Under the pieces are notes generated by a model. It was not told the origin of the DNA and did not search any database. It was given only the letters and a program-made list of their open reading frames with translations. Positions 12,201-27,200 of a stretch of DNA of 64,000 bases are shown piece by piece. Numbering within the stretch: the stretch's first letter is position 1; every line of letters starts with the position of its first letter. A program made the position numbers and the translations under genes. Origin of the DNA: Amphibalanus amphitrite (Eukaryota > Arthropoda > Thecostraca > Balanomorpha > Balanidae); NCBI RefSeq assembly GCF_019059575.1, contig NW_024881671.1:620001-684000 (forward strand), read 5' to 3'.

Positions 12201-15200
12201 AATTATTTTTGTTTTAAGTGTGACCAGATTTACCCCCGAGAAACTGATCCTGGATACGCCTCTAGCTAAGGAAAAGTCGCCAAATTTCGAACCCCTAAGG
12301 CGATTTTCATCGACAGCAAAAATACTACAGGTGGGGGCCGATGCCCCCCCCCCCCCACCAGTAATAGGGTTGATCGATAATAATGTCTGACACTATGAAA
12401 AAGCAGGAATAGCTATAAGCAATTAATGTAACCCTAGCTGCTAGCTGCTAAGAAACACACTGAACCTAATCGCACCAAACCTGCACCAAATTTGTACTTA
12501 CCAGATGGCCGTCATGAACCGGCTACTATCCATTGCGTGGCCACCCTACCTTTCCTGTTTCGCGCTAGATGGCAGAGCCATCAAACGCCTGATTGCATAC
12601 TGTACCGCAATGACGGTGCTGGCGAATAAAGCCGCCTGAGTGCATACTGTACCGCAATGTCGTGTCCGCCGCCCAACCTTTCCTTTTACGCGCTAGGTGG
12701 CAGAACTATCAAACGCCTGATTGCATACTGTACCACAATGTCGCTTCTGGCGGTTATAGCCGCCTGAGTGCATACTGTACGGCAATGCCGTGTTGAAAGT
12801 TGGTTCGCTACTCTTAAATGAAAACACAGATTACGGTGGATATAGTGACGAAGAATGAGCGGCAGAGGATTTAGAAGCATTGAGACACATTATTAAATAA
12901 GACTACATGCCAACTTTCAGCGCAATCGGCCCAGTAGTTACCGAGATATTGCAATTGTTGCAAAACCAACACCTCTTCGTTTTGCACGTGGCACGTGCAT
13001 AAGTGGTCACCCACGTACATCGGGAATAGTCCAATACTTGGTAGAAAGAATGAAGCTACCCTGCAAAAATTACCGCATGTAAATCGGTCAAGTGGTTGCT
13101 GAGATATAAGCCTCGCAAAAGCGTCACCACGGCCGGCCGGCCTAGAATACAGGTTTACGCTATAACTGTATAGATTCGAGACATATGTTTAAGGGGATTA
13201 TTAGTTTGGTTGTTAAAACTTGTATGTTTATGCCAGTAGGGTTAAGTTTGTTTACTTACTTCATTTAGCTGTATGGTAGGCATGTAGGTATATGCGCTTT
13301 TCGAGGAGCGCTGCAGATCCGAAAGTTTGCTCGCTTCGCTCGCACTTGACTCGCTTCGCTCGCTTGATAATAAATTTATTTTATTTACCGGTGAAGCCCG
13401 TACCGAATACCTGTACCTGCGCCTATACCTGATCCTAATCGCAAACCTGTATTCTTTAAATCCACAGAGTTGACTTCCCGAGCTGGCTCTCATCGTTTTC
13501 ACTCAGTTTGGCAAGCGAAGAAAATGAGCTTAGAGCGCGTGCTCTCTGCTCGGCGCCGGCCTCGGCCAGCATGGGGCAGAGATTCACGCGCTGACGCCGC
13601 ACCCCTGGTCCGATTGCGCCCATCTTTTGATACGATGGTCCGCCCCACCCAAAGTTTTTGCCCAATAAATTTCACGTCGATACGCGGCGCCGTTCCGGCG
13701 CTTTAAGACACATAAGGCTGACGGATGGACAGACAACTTGAAATTTATTAAGTAAGATTAATATGCTGAAACGCACTATTTCCTCTCAAAATAATCAAGT
13801 ATATGAGAGAACACGACATTGCGTGGAAATTTACGGTGCTCATCTGCACTGCATATTTTATCGTTACAATGCAGAGATGTGCAATTGAACAGTCTTGAGT
13901 CTATGCAATACTGATACTTACGAATTTCTTTGGTGCACACACGATAAGGATCTCCCGTGTAGCCGCTGTTGCAGCGGCAGATCGGCTGGTGGTTGATGGT
14001 TTGGCACAGGGCGTTCGAGCCGCAAAGACCTGGGCATGGATCAATGCATTTTTGCTGAGTGCCGCAGGCTTTCGTTTGCGCGCAGTCGGCACTGGTGATG
14101 CACTCGGGTCGGCAACCACTGAAAGGGTCTCCCTTGGGGTATCCTGGGCGACATTTGCACGTGGCAACACCGTTCTTCTCAATGCAGTCAGCGTTTGCTC
14201 CGCATGGCGTTGGATTGCACGGATCTGTCTCAACCGGGGCAGATGGCTGTGCTGTGAATGGAAGCGGAAACCATTGATTACTAATCGATGTCTCTTTTAA
14301 ATACATGTATACAACTTTCTCCAGATAACTCGCAGCAGGTAGGTAAAAAAATATGCATGCATACTGTATCGTATATCTAAAATGTGTCCTCGATTACTAT
14401 GCGTGAACCATTCAAATGACTTTGTCTTACGTGTGACTGGTATCGGTGTGCAGGCAGTGAATGGATCGCCCCTATATCCTTCCAGGCAGAAGCATATCGC
14501 CATGTGGTTTTGCACCCGACACTCGGCCCGGAATCCGCAGACGCCAGGGCACGGGTCCACGCACTTGTTGCGCTCACAGGCCTTGGAACGATCACACTCG
14601 GAATCTACCAAGCACTCCGGCTTGCATCCCTCATACGGGTTGCCGAAGTACTCTGGTAGACAGCTGCACACGCCGATGTCATTGTGCACACGGCACTGGG
14701 CGTTCGGGCCGCATTTGCCAGGGTAGCACGGGTTTTGTGGTTGTTCAGGTCTTGGAGTGGCTGAAAGACAGAGGTTATATGAAAACTCGCAATACGTCGC
14801 ATTGCGATACAGCATTACATAAAATGGCACTTTACACAAACAATTGTAGGCAATTATATTGCTGTCGTTGCTTACCTTACGGCTTACGCGTGCTTGGGTT
14901 GGGACGCGCTGCTTCTGTTAACCATTTAATTGGCCTTCTCAAGTTGTTAATAGGTTTGGTAAACAGTTTATTTTATGATGAATAATTGTTTTATGATAAA
15001 TAAAAGTATGCGAAAATCATTCAACGTTGTTCCCTTTGCCGCTTTTTCAACCACAATGCTTTCTCTGTTTTGCTGCTTTTTAGGTATAAATATACGTAAG
15101 GATTGCGTTATAGGTACCTACATTTTGAAGCTTTGATGCATTTTTTTTATTGAAAGTGTTGTCTTAGAATAGAAAAGTTCAGTTGGGATAATATTCATCC

Positions 15201-18200
15201 ATTCATAGTAAACCACCGGCTGTCCCCACTATGTAGACCAGAGCATCGATATACGTAATCATGCGGAATTCGGCTGGCTGAGTCGGTAATTTCCTGATGC
15301 CTTTCACATTGCTGTAATTTGTCCATAGTCGGTATTTAGCCCTAGCAATCGTCTCCCAAGTATAACTCACTTGTTGGCACTGCTCTGCAGAAACTGTATG
15401 GATCGCCCACGAGGCCTGCCTCGCAGCGGCAAACAGGGTTGTGGTTGACCACGGTGCATTTAGCACCTTGACCACATTCGTCCCTGCATGGATCCACACA
15501 CTTCTGTCCGATGCAAGCCAGGTGCTCGGCACAGTCCGTGTTCAGAACACATTCTGGTCGACAGGCTGGTGGAGCACCCTTGTATCCCTCCAGACAGGAG
15601 CAGGCGGCTCCGCCGTTCAGCTCCCGGCACTCCGCGTTCGGGCCGCACGGGCTCGGCTGGCACGGGTTTCCAGGGCGAGGTTGTTCGGCTAAAAGGAGGA
15701 GAGGAACATGCTTGAGCACTTAAACAGACATGCGATGCATTCGGGGGTAATGCAATGTCATGCTCATCATTCGGTAAAGTGCAAAAAGTCATGCTATCAT
15801 GCAGTTTTCGAAAAAGCATGCATATAAAAAGGCTCTGAAAATATGCATATATACATAACGAAGTAAACATATCTTACGTCTGGTAACCACGCAGCGTCTG
15901 TAAGGATCGCCCTCATATCCTGGCAGACAGTTGCACCTGGGGTTGTGGTTGAGAACGCGACAACGCGCGCTAACACCACATAGACCAACACATGGGTCCT
16001 TGCATTTCTGGTTGATGCATGCCAGGGCCGGGGCGCACTCGGCGTTGGAGACGCACTCTGGTCGACATCCGATGGTGGGGTCGCCATGGTAACCAGCCAC
16101 ACAAGAGCACACGGCTGCGTTGTTGGCCTCTCGGCACTGGGCGTTCTCGCCGCAAGGCGATGGCACGCAGGGGTTCGTGTACTGAGGCTCAAATGGCGGT
16201 GGCGTCTGCGGCACCAGTCTGCAGTAGGAGAATGGATCTCCGGTGTGGCCCTCAGGACAATGACACATGATGCGGTGGTTGGCGACGCGACACTCTGCTC
16301 CTGTGCCACACTGGCCTGGGCACGGGTCCCTGCACTTGTTGTTGTCACAGTTCTTGTCCCGAGGGCAATCCGTGTCCAAGACACACTCTGGTTTACATCC
16401 GCTGTACGGGTTCCCGAAGTATTCGTCACGGCAAATGCATACCGCGACGCCGTTCTTGTCGCTACAATCTGCGTTGGCTCCACACGGTGACGGATAGCAT
16501 GGGTCGGCCACTGCCGGTGCCGTCGGTGGCGGAGTTTCTGAGAAAGGATGAACATTATTAGCATTTTCTGAACCATTATTTACCAACAAAATTGACGTTT
16601 GATGGTATTTAGCCAAACGCGTTACCGACAGCATTTAAAGGGACGTTGTGAAAAACGTCGATCTTTTCCTACTATGCAAACATAGAGGTTATGTTAATGA
16701 GATTTTTAAGTGGTTTTTGCGACAGTTCATTTTATGATTGAAAAAGTCAGCATACGTTGCCTACATGTTAGGTAATGTGCCCATAATAACTACAGAGATC
16801 TATCAGGAACACTTACGTGGGATCGGTGTACAAAGCGAATAGGCGTCTCCTGTGAATCCCTGAAGGCATACGCATACAGGATTGTGGCTCTGAACCCGGC
16901 AGTCGGCATTCTGTCCACACGATCCTGGGCACGGGTCAACGCACTTCTGTGAGACGCAGGCTTGGTAACTCGGACAGTCCGTGTTGACCACACACTCTGG
17001 CCGGCAGTTGGGTGGCGCTCCCAGGTACTCCGGCAGACACGAGCATGTTGGACGTCCGTTCAGCTCCCGACACTGCGAGTTTGGCCCGCAGGGGTTCGGG
17101 AAGCAGGTTTGCTTGGGTGTCTTCGCTGAGAAAAAAGATGGATCATCTTATCATACATGAAGGCAGTATGTACATTAACAAAAATGTAATTCAGAAGTTC
17201 AGTGCAAATGAGGTTTGTCTTTTCATGGTGCTTACGTTTTATCTCAGTGCATCCTTGATAAGGCGATCCAGTATAACCAGCGTTGCAGGTGCAGAGCGGG
17301 TTGTGGTTGATGACTCTGCACGCGGCATTGTGTCCACACAGGCCGGGGCAGGGGTCGATGCATTTCTGCTGAGACCCGCATGCCAGAGTTTGAGCACAGT
17401 CGGCGTTGGTGACACATTCTGGCCGACAGCCGGTGTAAGGGTCGCCCTTGGGGAAGCCCGGAAGACACTTGCAGATCGCAACAGCCGAGTCATCATCGCG
17501 GTCCTTGGAGATGCACTCGGCGTTTGACCCACACGGAGATGGGAAGCAAGGATCGGCCTTTGCCGGTTCCTGCGGTGGCTGAGTGACCGGAACCGGTGTG
17601 CATGCTGAGAAGGGGTCGCCCTTATATCCTTCTGGGCAGAAGCACATGGCCACGTGATTCTGCACACGGCACTCAGCACGGAAGCCGCACACGCCACGGC
17701 ATGGGTCGACGCACTTGTTGCGTTCGCAGGCCTCGGAACGATCACAGTCTGAGTGAATCACACATTCGGGCTTGCAGCCTTCATATGGGTTGCCAAAGTA
17801 TTCTGGCAGACAGCTGCAAACTCCAATTCCATTGTGTACGCGACATTGGGCGTTCGGGCCACACTTTCCAGGGTAGCAGGGGTCTTGTTCCTGAACAACC
17901 GGAGCGAGAGTAGCTGAAAAAGGAAGGAGAGTATTAAAACTATTACATTACCTTGGCTAATAATGCGCTTCAATTGCACATCTAGTTCCAGGATATGCCT
18001 ACTTGGAGAAAAATGCAAACGTCATAATTTGAAATAGCATTTGATTCAAATGTCTGAATGTAGAAACTCTCTACAGACTGTAGAGTAACTTTACATTTAT
18101 TTGAAACAAGGTTGTGGCTGTGTATTAGAAGCAAGATTTTTTCTTAAAAAGCTATACGCTGCTTTTTAGAAAATCACGAAGAAACCAGAGATTCAAACGG

Positions 18201-21200
18201 CGTTTTCCCTCTTAACTCTTAACGTAGTGTTCAATCTTGTTTTTTTAACCCGCGCACCGACGGGGGTCTGCGCCAACTTAGTACCGACGGGGGGGGGGGC
18301 GGATGACCGCCCCCCCCTGAGATCTCGAGAACGAAGCAAGATAGCGACAAGCGGTAAACGGCATCGGATACGCACGGACAAGGTCTACAATTTTTACTGA
18401 GGTCATTTTCAGGTCAGGTCAAAGATGACGTCACAGGGGTCGAAAAAGTCAAAATGGCGGCGCTAGATATGGAGAGGGTTTTTCTCGAATAACTTTCGAA
18501 GTAGTCAAGATAGGAACAAACTAAGGGCATCATCGTGATCCTCTCGTCAATCCGCATCGAATGATATATATGTTGACCTCGAAAGGTCAAGGTCAAAGGT
18601 TGACCTCAGGTCACGTGACCTCGAGGTCATCATGTATATCATTCGATGCGTCTTGACGAGCTGAACACAATGAGACCATCCGCGCGGCTGTATCTTGTTC
18701 CTGTAAGGAGTTATTGGCAAAAAACCTTTGGTGACCTTTGATGACGTCACATGACCTTACAGCTGCCCAACAGCAAAACAGACCTCAAGGTAGTGAAGGT
18801 TGATCGTATGTGAAGTCATGTATGGTATATGGGGCCATTCCGACCCGTTTTAGTGGTAAAAACAGGGAGTTGATTTTTCCCCCATTGACTTATAATGGGG
18901 AGGTCGCGAAATTGACCTGACCTTAGGTCACCGACATCAAAATTCCGAGATATACAAATTGTAGCTACTAATGACCTAATAACATCCTGCGACTTTCAAA
19001 GGCCTCCGACATCTACTGTAGCTCTGGCACGGTGACAAAGTTGCAAAAAAGTGACTTGAGGTTGGGTCATTCAAAGTGACCTGGTGACCTGACCTTAAAA
19101 GTTAGGAGGTTCAAACTTGCACACCATGTGTAAAATTGATGAGGTTATAGTCATACCAAATTTCGCGGCGCTACGCGCCGCGGTTTTCCCGTTATCCGCG
19201 AAAAACCTCAGGGGGGGGGCGGATATCCGCCCCCCCCCGTCGGTGCGCGGGTTAAATTATGTTTTTCGCTAACACTTTCCAAACAAGTGAGAAATTAAAA
19301 AAGGAAAGTTCTAGGTTGGCAGTATCACCTTAGAATTCTGAAAAGATAAAGGACTCACGATTTGAGACTACTCTTATATTTTCAAAGCGTGATACATTCA
19401 CCAAACGTTTTTTATTCACAAAGGAATTCCTCTATTGAATTTCCTTATCAAAAGTTTGTAAACATCTAACGAAACTTACTTTCTGGAATGGGCGAGCAGT
19501 ATCGGAATGCATCTCCTGTGAATCCCGTGTCGCATCTGCACACTGGACGATGGTTTTGTACAGAACACCTTGCGTTCTGGCCGCACTGTCCTTGGCACGG
19601 ATCGAGACATTTCTGTCCGATGCAAGCCAGGTGGTCGGCACAGTCCGTGTTCAGGACACATTCTGGCCGACAGGCTGGTGGAGCACCCTTGTATCCCGAC
19701 AGGCAGGAGCAGGCCGCTCCGCCGTTCTTGACACGACACTCCGAGTTCGGGCCGCACGGACTCGGCTGGCATGGATTTTCGTCACGGGGTGGATCGGCTG
19801 CAGAAAAGACTCAGTGTAAGCATTCGATTGGATTGGGTCGCCGTCATTGGTAACTATATAATAAATTTGGAATCTTAGTTCGGTTTCAGACAAGCTATTT
19901 ACCACGGTCATTAGTAATCAAAATTATAGGTACTTTGGTATTACCTACTTGCAGTCACTCAATAAAGTATTTAAGGCGGAAAGTGTCTTACTTCTGGCAA
20001 CAGCGCAGCTCCTGTAGGGATCCCCTTCATATCCTGGCAGGCAGTTGCACCTGGGGTTGTGGTTAAGGACTCGACATTGTGCGTTGACTCCACAGAGACC
20101 GGCGCACGGGTTCTTGCATTTCTGGCTGATGCATGCCAGGGCCGGGGCGCACTCGGCGTTGGAGACACACTCTGGTCGACATCCGATGGTGGGGTCGCCA
20201 TGGTAACCAGCCACACAAGAGCACACGGCTGCGTTGTTGGCCTCTCGGCACTGGGCGTTCTCGCCGCAAGGCGATGGCACACAAGGGTTGGTGTACTGAG
20301 GCTCAAATGGCGGTGGTGTTTGCGGTACCAGTCTGCAGTAGGAGAATGGATCTCCGGTGTGGCCCTCAGGACAACTGCACATAATGATGCGGTTGACGAC
20401 GTGACACTCTGCTCCTGTGCCACACTGGCCTGGGCACGGGTTTCTGCACTTGTTGTTGTCACAGTTCTTGTCCCGTGGGCAATCCGTGTCCAGGACGCAT
20501 TCTGGTTTACACCCACTGTACGGGTTCCCAAAGTATTCATCACGGCAAATGCATACCGCGACGCCATTCTTGTCGCTGCAATCTGCGTTGGCTCCACACG
20601 GTGACGGATAACATGGGTCGGCAACTGCCGGTGCCGTCGGTGGCGGAGTTTCTGGAAAGCGAAACAGAACGGTTAGTTGTTAATACCTACAAAATTATTC
20701 AACAAGGTAGCTTTAAATAAGAGCCCTAATGTGTGTCTGCAGCAAAAAGTTTGTCAAAATTCTGCAAAAAAAAAACATAACAATACGTTATTGGACTTCC
20801 TACGTACGCGTATATACTCACGAGGAATGCGGTTGCAGAGGGCATATGCGTTGCCCGTGAACCCAGGCAGACATGAGCAGACTGGGTTATGACTTTGGAC
20901 CCTGCAGTCGGCATTCTGTCCACATGATCCTGGGCACGGATCGACGCACTTCTGAGAGACGCAGGCTTGGTAACTCGGACAGTCAGTGTTGACCACACAC
21001 TCTGGCCGGCAGTTGGGTGGCGCTCCCAGGTACTCCGGCAGACACGAGCATGTTGGACGTCCGTTCAGCTCCCGACACTGCGAGTTGGGCCCGCAGGGGT
21101 TCGGGAAGCAGGTTTGCTTGGGAGTCTCCTCTGCAAATAAAAAGTATGTTTACTGTTAATTTTACTTTAAGTCAGATACGTTTCAGAACAGTGTGTGCTC

Positions 21201-24200
21201 GCCATATATGCCCTTTCCAGCATTACAGTCATCAACATCAAGGGGCGAAGCTTTGGAGCTAGTTGAAGACAAAAGCCATATGATATGATCCTAATGTTAT
21301 TCTGATTCATTAGTAAGTTATATGACAGTGTGTCAGTAGTGATGTCAATTATGGAAAATAATGATGCCGATACCAAACCAAATACCATCAATACTCATGA
21401 GAAAATACCGAAACCGAATCGACTTGGGAATACGAGGGAAAATGCAACGTTTTACCCGTCACATATTCACATAAGATACGATTCATTTTACGAACAAACT
21501 ACCAAATGCATAAGCCTTGACATACCAAATAACAAGTTGGTATCGGTTTGGTATCGGTATACCAAAACGTTTATCCGATTGACATTTATAAATGTGTGTA
21601 ATGCTATGTACTGCCTTACGTTTAATTTCGTTGCATCCTTGATACGGCGATCCAGTGTAACCGGTGTTACAAGTGCAGAGTGGGTTGTGGTTGATGACTC
21701 TGCACGCGGCATTGCGTCCACATAGACCGGGGCAGGGGTCGATGCACTTTTGCTGAGATCCGCATGCCCGAGTTTGAGCACAGTCGGCGTTGGTCACACA
21801 TTCTGGCCGACAGCCGGTATACGGGTCGCCCTTGGGGAAGCCCGGAAGACACTTGCAGATTGCAACAGCCGAGTCGTCATCATCACGGTCCTTGGAGATG
21901 CACTCGGCGTTTGATCCACACGGAGATGGGAAGCAAGGATCGGCCTTTGCCGGTTCCTGCGGTGGCAGAGTGACCGGAACCAGTGTGCATGCTGAGAAGG
22001 GGTCGCCCTTATATCCTTCTGGGCAGAAGCATATGGCCACGTGGTTCTGCACACGGCACTCAGCACGTAAGCCGCACACGCCACGACAGGGGTCGACGCA
22101 CTTGTTGCGTTCGCAGGCCTTGGAACGATCACAGTCTGAGTGAACCACACATTCGGGCTTGCAGCCTTCATACGGGTTGCCGAAGTACTCTGGCAGACAG
22201 CTGCAAACTCCAATTCCATTGTGGACGCGGCACTGGGCGTTCGGGCCACACTTTCCAGGGTAGCAGGGGTCTTGTTCTTGAACAACTGGAGCGACGGTAG
22301 CTGTGAAAAAGACATACATACTTGGTAAGTAATGTTTTCCAATATGAATGAAATAATCTTTCTTAATTTATGTGTTGTGAAAGAATTTATCTATAGCCTA
22401 ATAATAAACCATATAGTTATATAAGCGTGGGAAGGCCGCTGGAAGTTGATTTAAAAATCAGCTAACACAGATGTCGAGTAGGCAAATGAAATAAAGTAGT
22501 GCACTTGTACTTACTTTGCGGAATAGGCGAGCAGTATCGGAACGGATCTCCTGTGTAGCCAGAGTCGCATCTGCACACTGGACGATGGTTTTGTACAGAA
22601 CACCTGGCGTTCTGGCCGCACTGTCCTTGGCACGGATCGAGACATTTCTGTCCGATGCAAGCCAGGTGGTCGGCACAGTCCGTGTTCAGGACACATTCTG
22701 GGCGACAGGCTGGTGGAGCACCCTTGTATCCCTCCAGACAGGAGCAGGCAGCTCCGCCGTTCTTGACACGACACTCCGAGTTCGGGCCGCAAGGGCTCGG
22801 CTGGCATGGGTTTTCGTCACGGGGTGGATCAGCTGAAATGAAATTCGTAAATATTACATTTTTTCCAGGAAAAGTCGTCTCACCATAAATTCTACCAAAT
22901 ATCATGTTATCTTCAATCTAAATGATTTGCGCTCTTAAAAGTAATGGTAAGTAGAAGGTACCTACTTTGGACAATGACCTATGAGTTATCCCAGAATTGT
23001 CAAGCCTGTAGGGGCATAAACACATTGGTACCTAAGCTGATGGATGTAGATTTTAAGTCGTTTAAAATTATGATGATTGTGCTGAATTCATACTTACTTC
23101 TCGAGATAACGCAGCTCCTGTAGGGATCTCCCTCATATCCTGGCAGGCAGTTACACCTTGGGTTGTGATTGAGGACGCGGCATTGTGTGTTGACTCCACA
23201 GAGGCCGGCGCACGGGTTCTTGCATTTCTGGTTAATGCAAGCCAGTGCCGGAGCGCACTCGGCGTTGGAGACGCACTCTGGTCGACATCCGATGGTGGGG
23301 TCGCCATGGTAACCAGCCAAACAAGAGCACACAGCTGCGTTGTTGGCCTCTCGGCACTGGGCGTTCTCGCCGCACGGCGATGGCACGCAGGGGTTGGTGT
23401 ACTGAGGCTCAAATGGCGGTGGCGTTTGCGGCACCAGTCTGCAGTAGGAGAATGGATCTCCGGTGTGGCCCTCAGGACAACTGCACATAATGATGCGGTT
23501 GACGACGTGACACTCTGCTCCTGTGCCACACTGGCCTGGGCACGGGTTTCTGCACTTGTTGCCGTCACAGTTCTTGTCCCGAGGGCAATCCGTGTCCAGG
23601 ACACACTCTGGTTTACATCCACTGTACGGGTTCCCGAAGTATTCATCACGGCAAATGCATACCGCGACGCCATTCTTGTCGCTGCAATCTGCGTTGGCTC
23701 CACACGGTGACGGATAGCATGGGTCGGCCACTGCCGGTGCTGTCGGCGGCGGAGTTTCTGGAAAAAGGAAGAATTTCTTCATGATAATCTTTCGACCATC
23801 GATCGAATCATAGCTTTTATCAACTTAACACACAAGGTAGGTTATTTCAGCTTTTTAATAAAATGTGAATGTACGGAAGACATTATTCAATGATGAGAAC
23901 TTACGAGGAATGCGAGTGCAGAGAGCATATGCGTTGCCGGTGAATCCAGGTAGACAAGAACAGGAAGGATTGTGGCTCTGAACCCGGCAGTCGGCATTCT
24001 GTCCACATGATCCTGGGCACGGGTCAACGCACTTCTGTGAGACGCAGGCTTGGTAACTGGGACAGTCAGTGTTGACCACACACTCTGGCCGGCAGTTGGG
24101 TGGCGCTCCCAGGTACTCCGGCAGACACGAGCATGTAGGACGTCCGTTCAGCTCCCGACACTGCGAGTTAGGCCCGCAGGGGTTCGGGAAGCAGGTTTGC

Positions 24201-27200
24201 TTGGGTGCCTCCGCTGAAAAAATATGATACCTATTATTAAACAGATATTATGAACGTTTAAATTTCAAAATGCATTTAATGACTGAATTTCAAAATTTTC
24301 TGCCTTAATGTTTCAATTGATTGAACCTCTTTTTTAAAAAAGAAAGATTTTAAATGCAGAAGTTAATTATTAAGTAATGCATATAAAAACTTACGTTTTA
24401 TTTCGATGCATCCTTGATACGGCGATCCAGTGTAACCGGTGTTACAAGTGCAGAGTGGGTTGTGGTTGATGACTCTGCACACGGCATTGTGCCCACACAG
24501 GCCGGGACAGGGGTCGATGCACTTCTGCTGAGACCCGCATGCCCGAGTTTGAGCACAGTCGGCGTTGGTGACACATTCTGGCCGACAGCCGGTATACGGG
24601 TCGCCCTTGGGGAAGCCCGGAAGACATTTGCAGATCGCAACAGCCGAGTCGTCATCATCGCGGTCCTTGGAGATGCACTCGGCGTTTGACCCACACGGAG
24701 ATGGGAAGCAAGGATCTGCCTTTGCCGGTTCCTGCGGTGGCAGAGTGACCGGAACCGGTGTGCATGCTGAGAAGGGATCGCCCTTGTATCCCTCTGGGCA
24801 GAAGCACATAGCCACGTGATTATGTACACGGCACTCAGCACGGAAGCCGCACACGCCACGACAGGGGTCGACGCACTTGTTGCGTTCGCAGGCCTTGGAA
24901 CGATCACAGTCTGAGTGAACCATACATTCGGGCTTGCAGCCCTCATACGGGTTGCCAAAGTATTCTGGTAGACAACTACAAACTCCGATTCCATTGTGTA
25001 CGCGGCACTTGGTGTTCGGGCCACACTTTCCAGGATAGCAGGGGTCTTGTTCTTGAACAACCGGAGCGATAGTAGCTGTGAAAAGGGCATTTCTTAATGC
25101 TGTATAGTTATAAGAGACCTAAGGATCAATGTTTTTCTTTTGACATAAAGCTTCTAGATTACTTATTCTTAGACTATACATCTGCTTCTAAGCAAACTGA
25201 TCCATACATGATCCAGAAATATTAAAGGGCGTAAGTACATTACACCAGCGAACACTGTTGATAACTTACTTTGAGGAATTGGCGAGCAGTATCGGAAGGC
25301 ATCTCCTGTGAATCCCGTGTCGCATCTGCACACTGGACGATGATTTTGTACAGCACACCTGGCGTTCTGACCGCACTGCCCTTGGCACGGATCGAGACAC
25401 TTTTGTCCGATGCAAGCCAGGTGGTCGGCACAGTCCGTGTTCAGGACACATTCTGGCCGACAAGCTGGCGGAGCACCCTTGTATCCCGGCAGGCAGGAGC
25501 AGGCCGCTCCGCCGTTCTTGACACGACACTCCGAGTTCGGGCCGCACGGGCTCGGTTGGCATGGATCCTCGTCACGAGGTGGATCAGCTGAAAAGACAGT
25601 GCATACCGGTAATTTTAATTCCTAAACGCACTGGGTATCAGTCTGGATTTGAATTAAAGTATGATAAATATGACTGTATCATACCGTACATATTTATCAT
25701 ACTTTTATACAATTCTTCAACGAATAACCGTTGGACCTGCAATAATGATGTGTCATACAGTCTGTACCTATGACATATCATTATTGCAGGTGCATTCGTT
25801 GAAGAATTGTATTAATTCTATGTCCCATTCATTTTCTATTTAGTTTTAGGACTTAATGATCTTAGAAACAGTGTCGTTTTGAATACAACAAAAACATTGT
25901 ATCATGACCTATCAATGAGAACGTCAAAACCACTATTGGTAACGAGGCAGCATTATACTCACTTCTTACAACAGCACAGCTCCTGTAGGGATCCCCTTCA
26001 TATCCTGGCAGGCAGTTGCACCTGGGGTTGTGGTTAAGGACTCGACATTGTGCGTTGACTCCACAGAGGCCGGCGCACGGGTTTTTGCATTTCTGACTGA
26101 TGCATGCCAGCGCCGGAGCGCACTCGGCGTTGGAGACACACTCTGGTCGACATCCGATGGTGGGGTCGCCATGGTATCCAGCCACACAAGAGCACACAGC
26201 TGCGTTGTTAGCCTCTCGGCACTGGGCGTTCTCGCCGCAAGGCGATGGCACGCAGGGGTTGGTGTACTGAGGCTCAAATGGCGGTGGCGTCTGCGGCACC
26301 AGTCTGCAGTAGGAGAATGGATCTCCGGTGTGGCCCTCAGGACAACTGCACATAATGATACGGTTGACGACGTGACACTCTGCTCCTGTGCCACACTGGC
26401 CTGGGCACGGGTTTCTGCACTTATTGTTGTCACAGTTCTTGTCCCGTGGGCAATCCGTGTCCAGGACACACTCTGGTTTGCATCCGACGTAAGGGTTCCC
26501 GAAGTATTCGTCACGGCAAATGCATACCGCGACGCCATTCTTGTCGCTGCAATCTGCGTTGGCTCCACACGGTGACGGATAGCATGGGTCGGCCACTGCC
26601 GGTGCTGTCGGAGGCGGAGTTTCTGGAAAGCGAAACAATGGTTTTGTGTATACCATGGATGAGTTGATGTCACGAGACAAGCCCGATAATATCATTCCTT
26701 AAGGGATTTGTGATGAAACGGTAGGCGACATGTAATTCCATAAAAAAGGAAATTGCACATTGTTTCAAATACAGTATAGCATTGTTATTTGTTAGCTTCA
26801 TGTAAGGTTAATTACTTACGAGGAATTGGAGTGCAGAGGGCATATGCGTTTCCCGTAAACCCAGGCAGGCATGAGCAGACTGGATTGTGACTTTGAACCC
26901 GACAATCGGCATTCTGGCCACAGGATCCGGGGCACGGGTCGACACACTTCTGCCCAACGCAGGCTTGGTAACTGGGACAGTCGGTGTTGACCACACACTC
27001 TGGCCGGCAGTTGGGTGGCGCTCCCAGGTACTCCGGCAGACACGAGCATGTAGGACGTCCGTTCAGCTCCCGACACTGCGAGTTAGGCCCGCAGGGGTTT
27101 GGGAAGCAGGTTTGCTTGGGTGTCTCGGCTGAAAAGTGATATTAGAATGTTAGCGATATCAGAAAGTAAACGAAAAAAGTAAAAATAATTTAAAATTGAA

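Larger units (their letters stand above)
10609..13921. other. large intron filled with repeats
   Basis: This 3.3-kb intron holds a partial mobile element, a GC-rich minisatellite, TACCC-rich low-complexity DNA, 125-bp dimeric repeats, a run of 13 C (12344-12356), a complete MITE and at 13456-13740 a GC-rich stretch ending in GACGGATGGACAGAC that looks like a decayed repeat. No unit of the C12 register is missing, so no hidden exon is expected. Confidence 0.8.
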
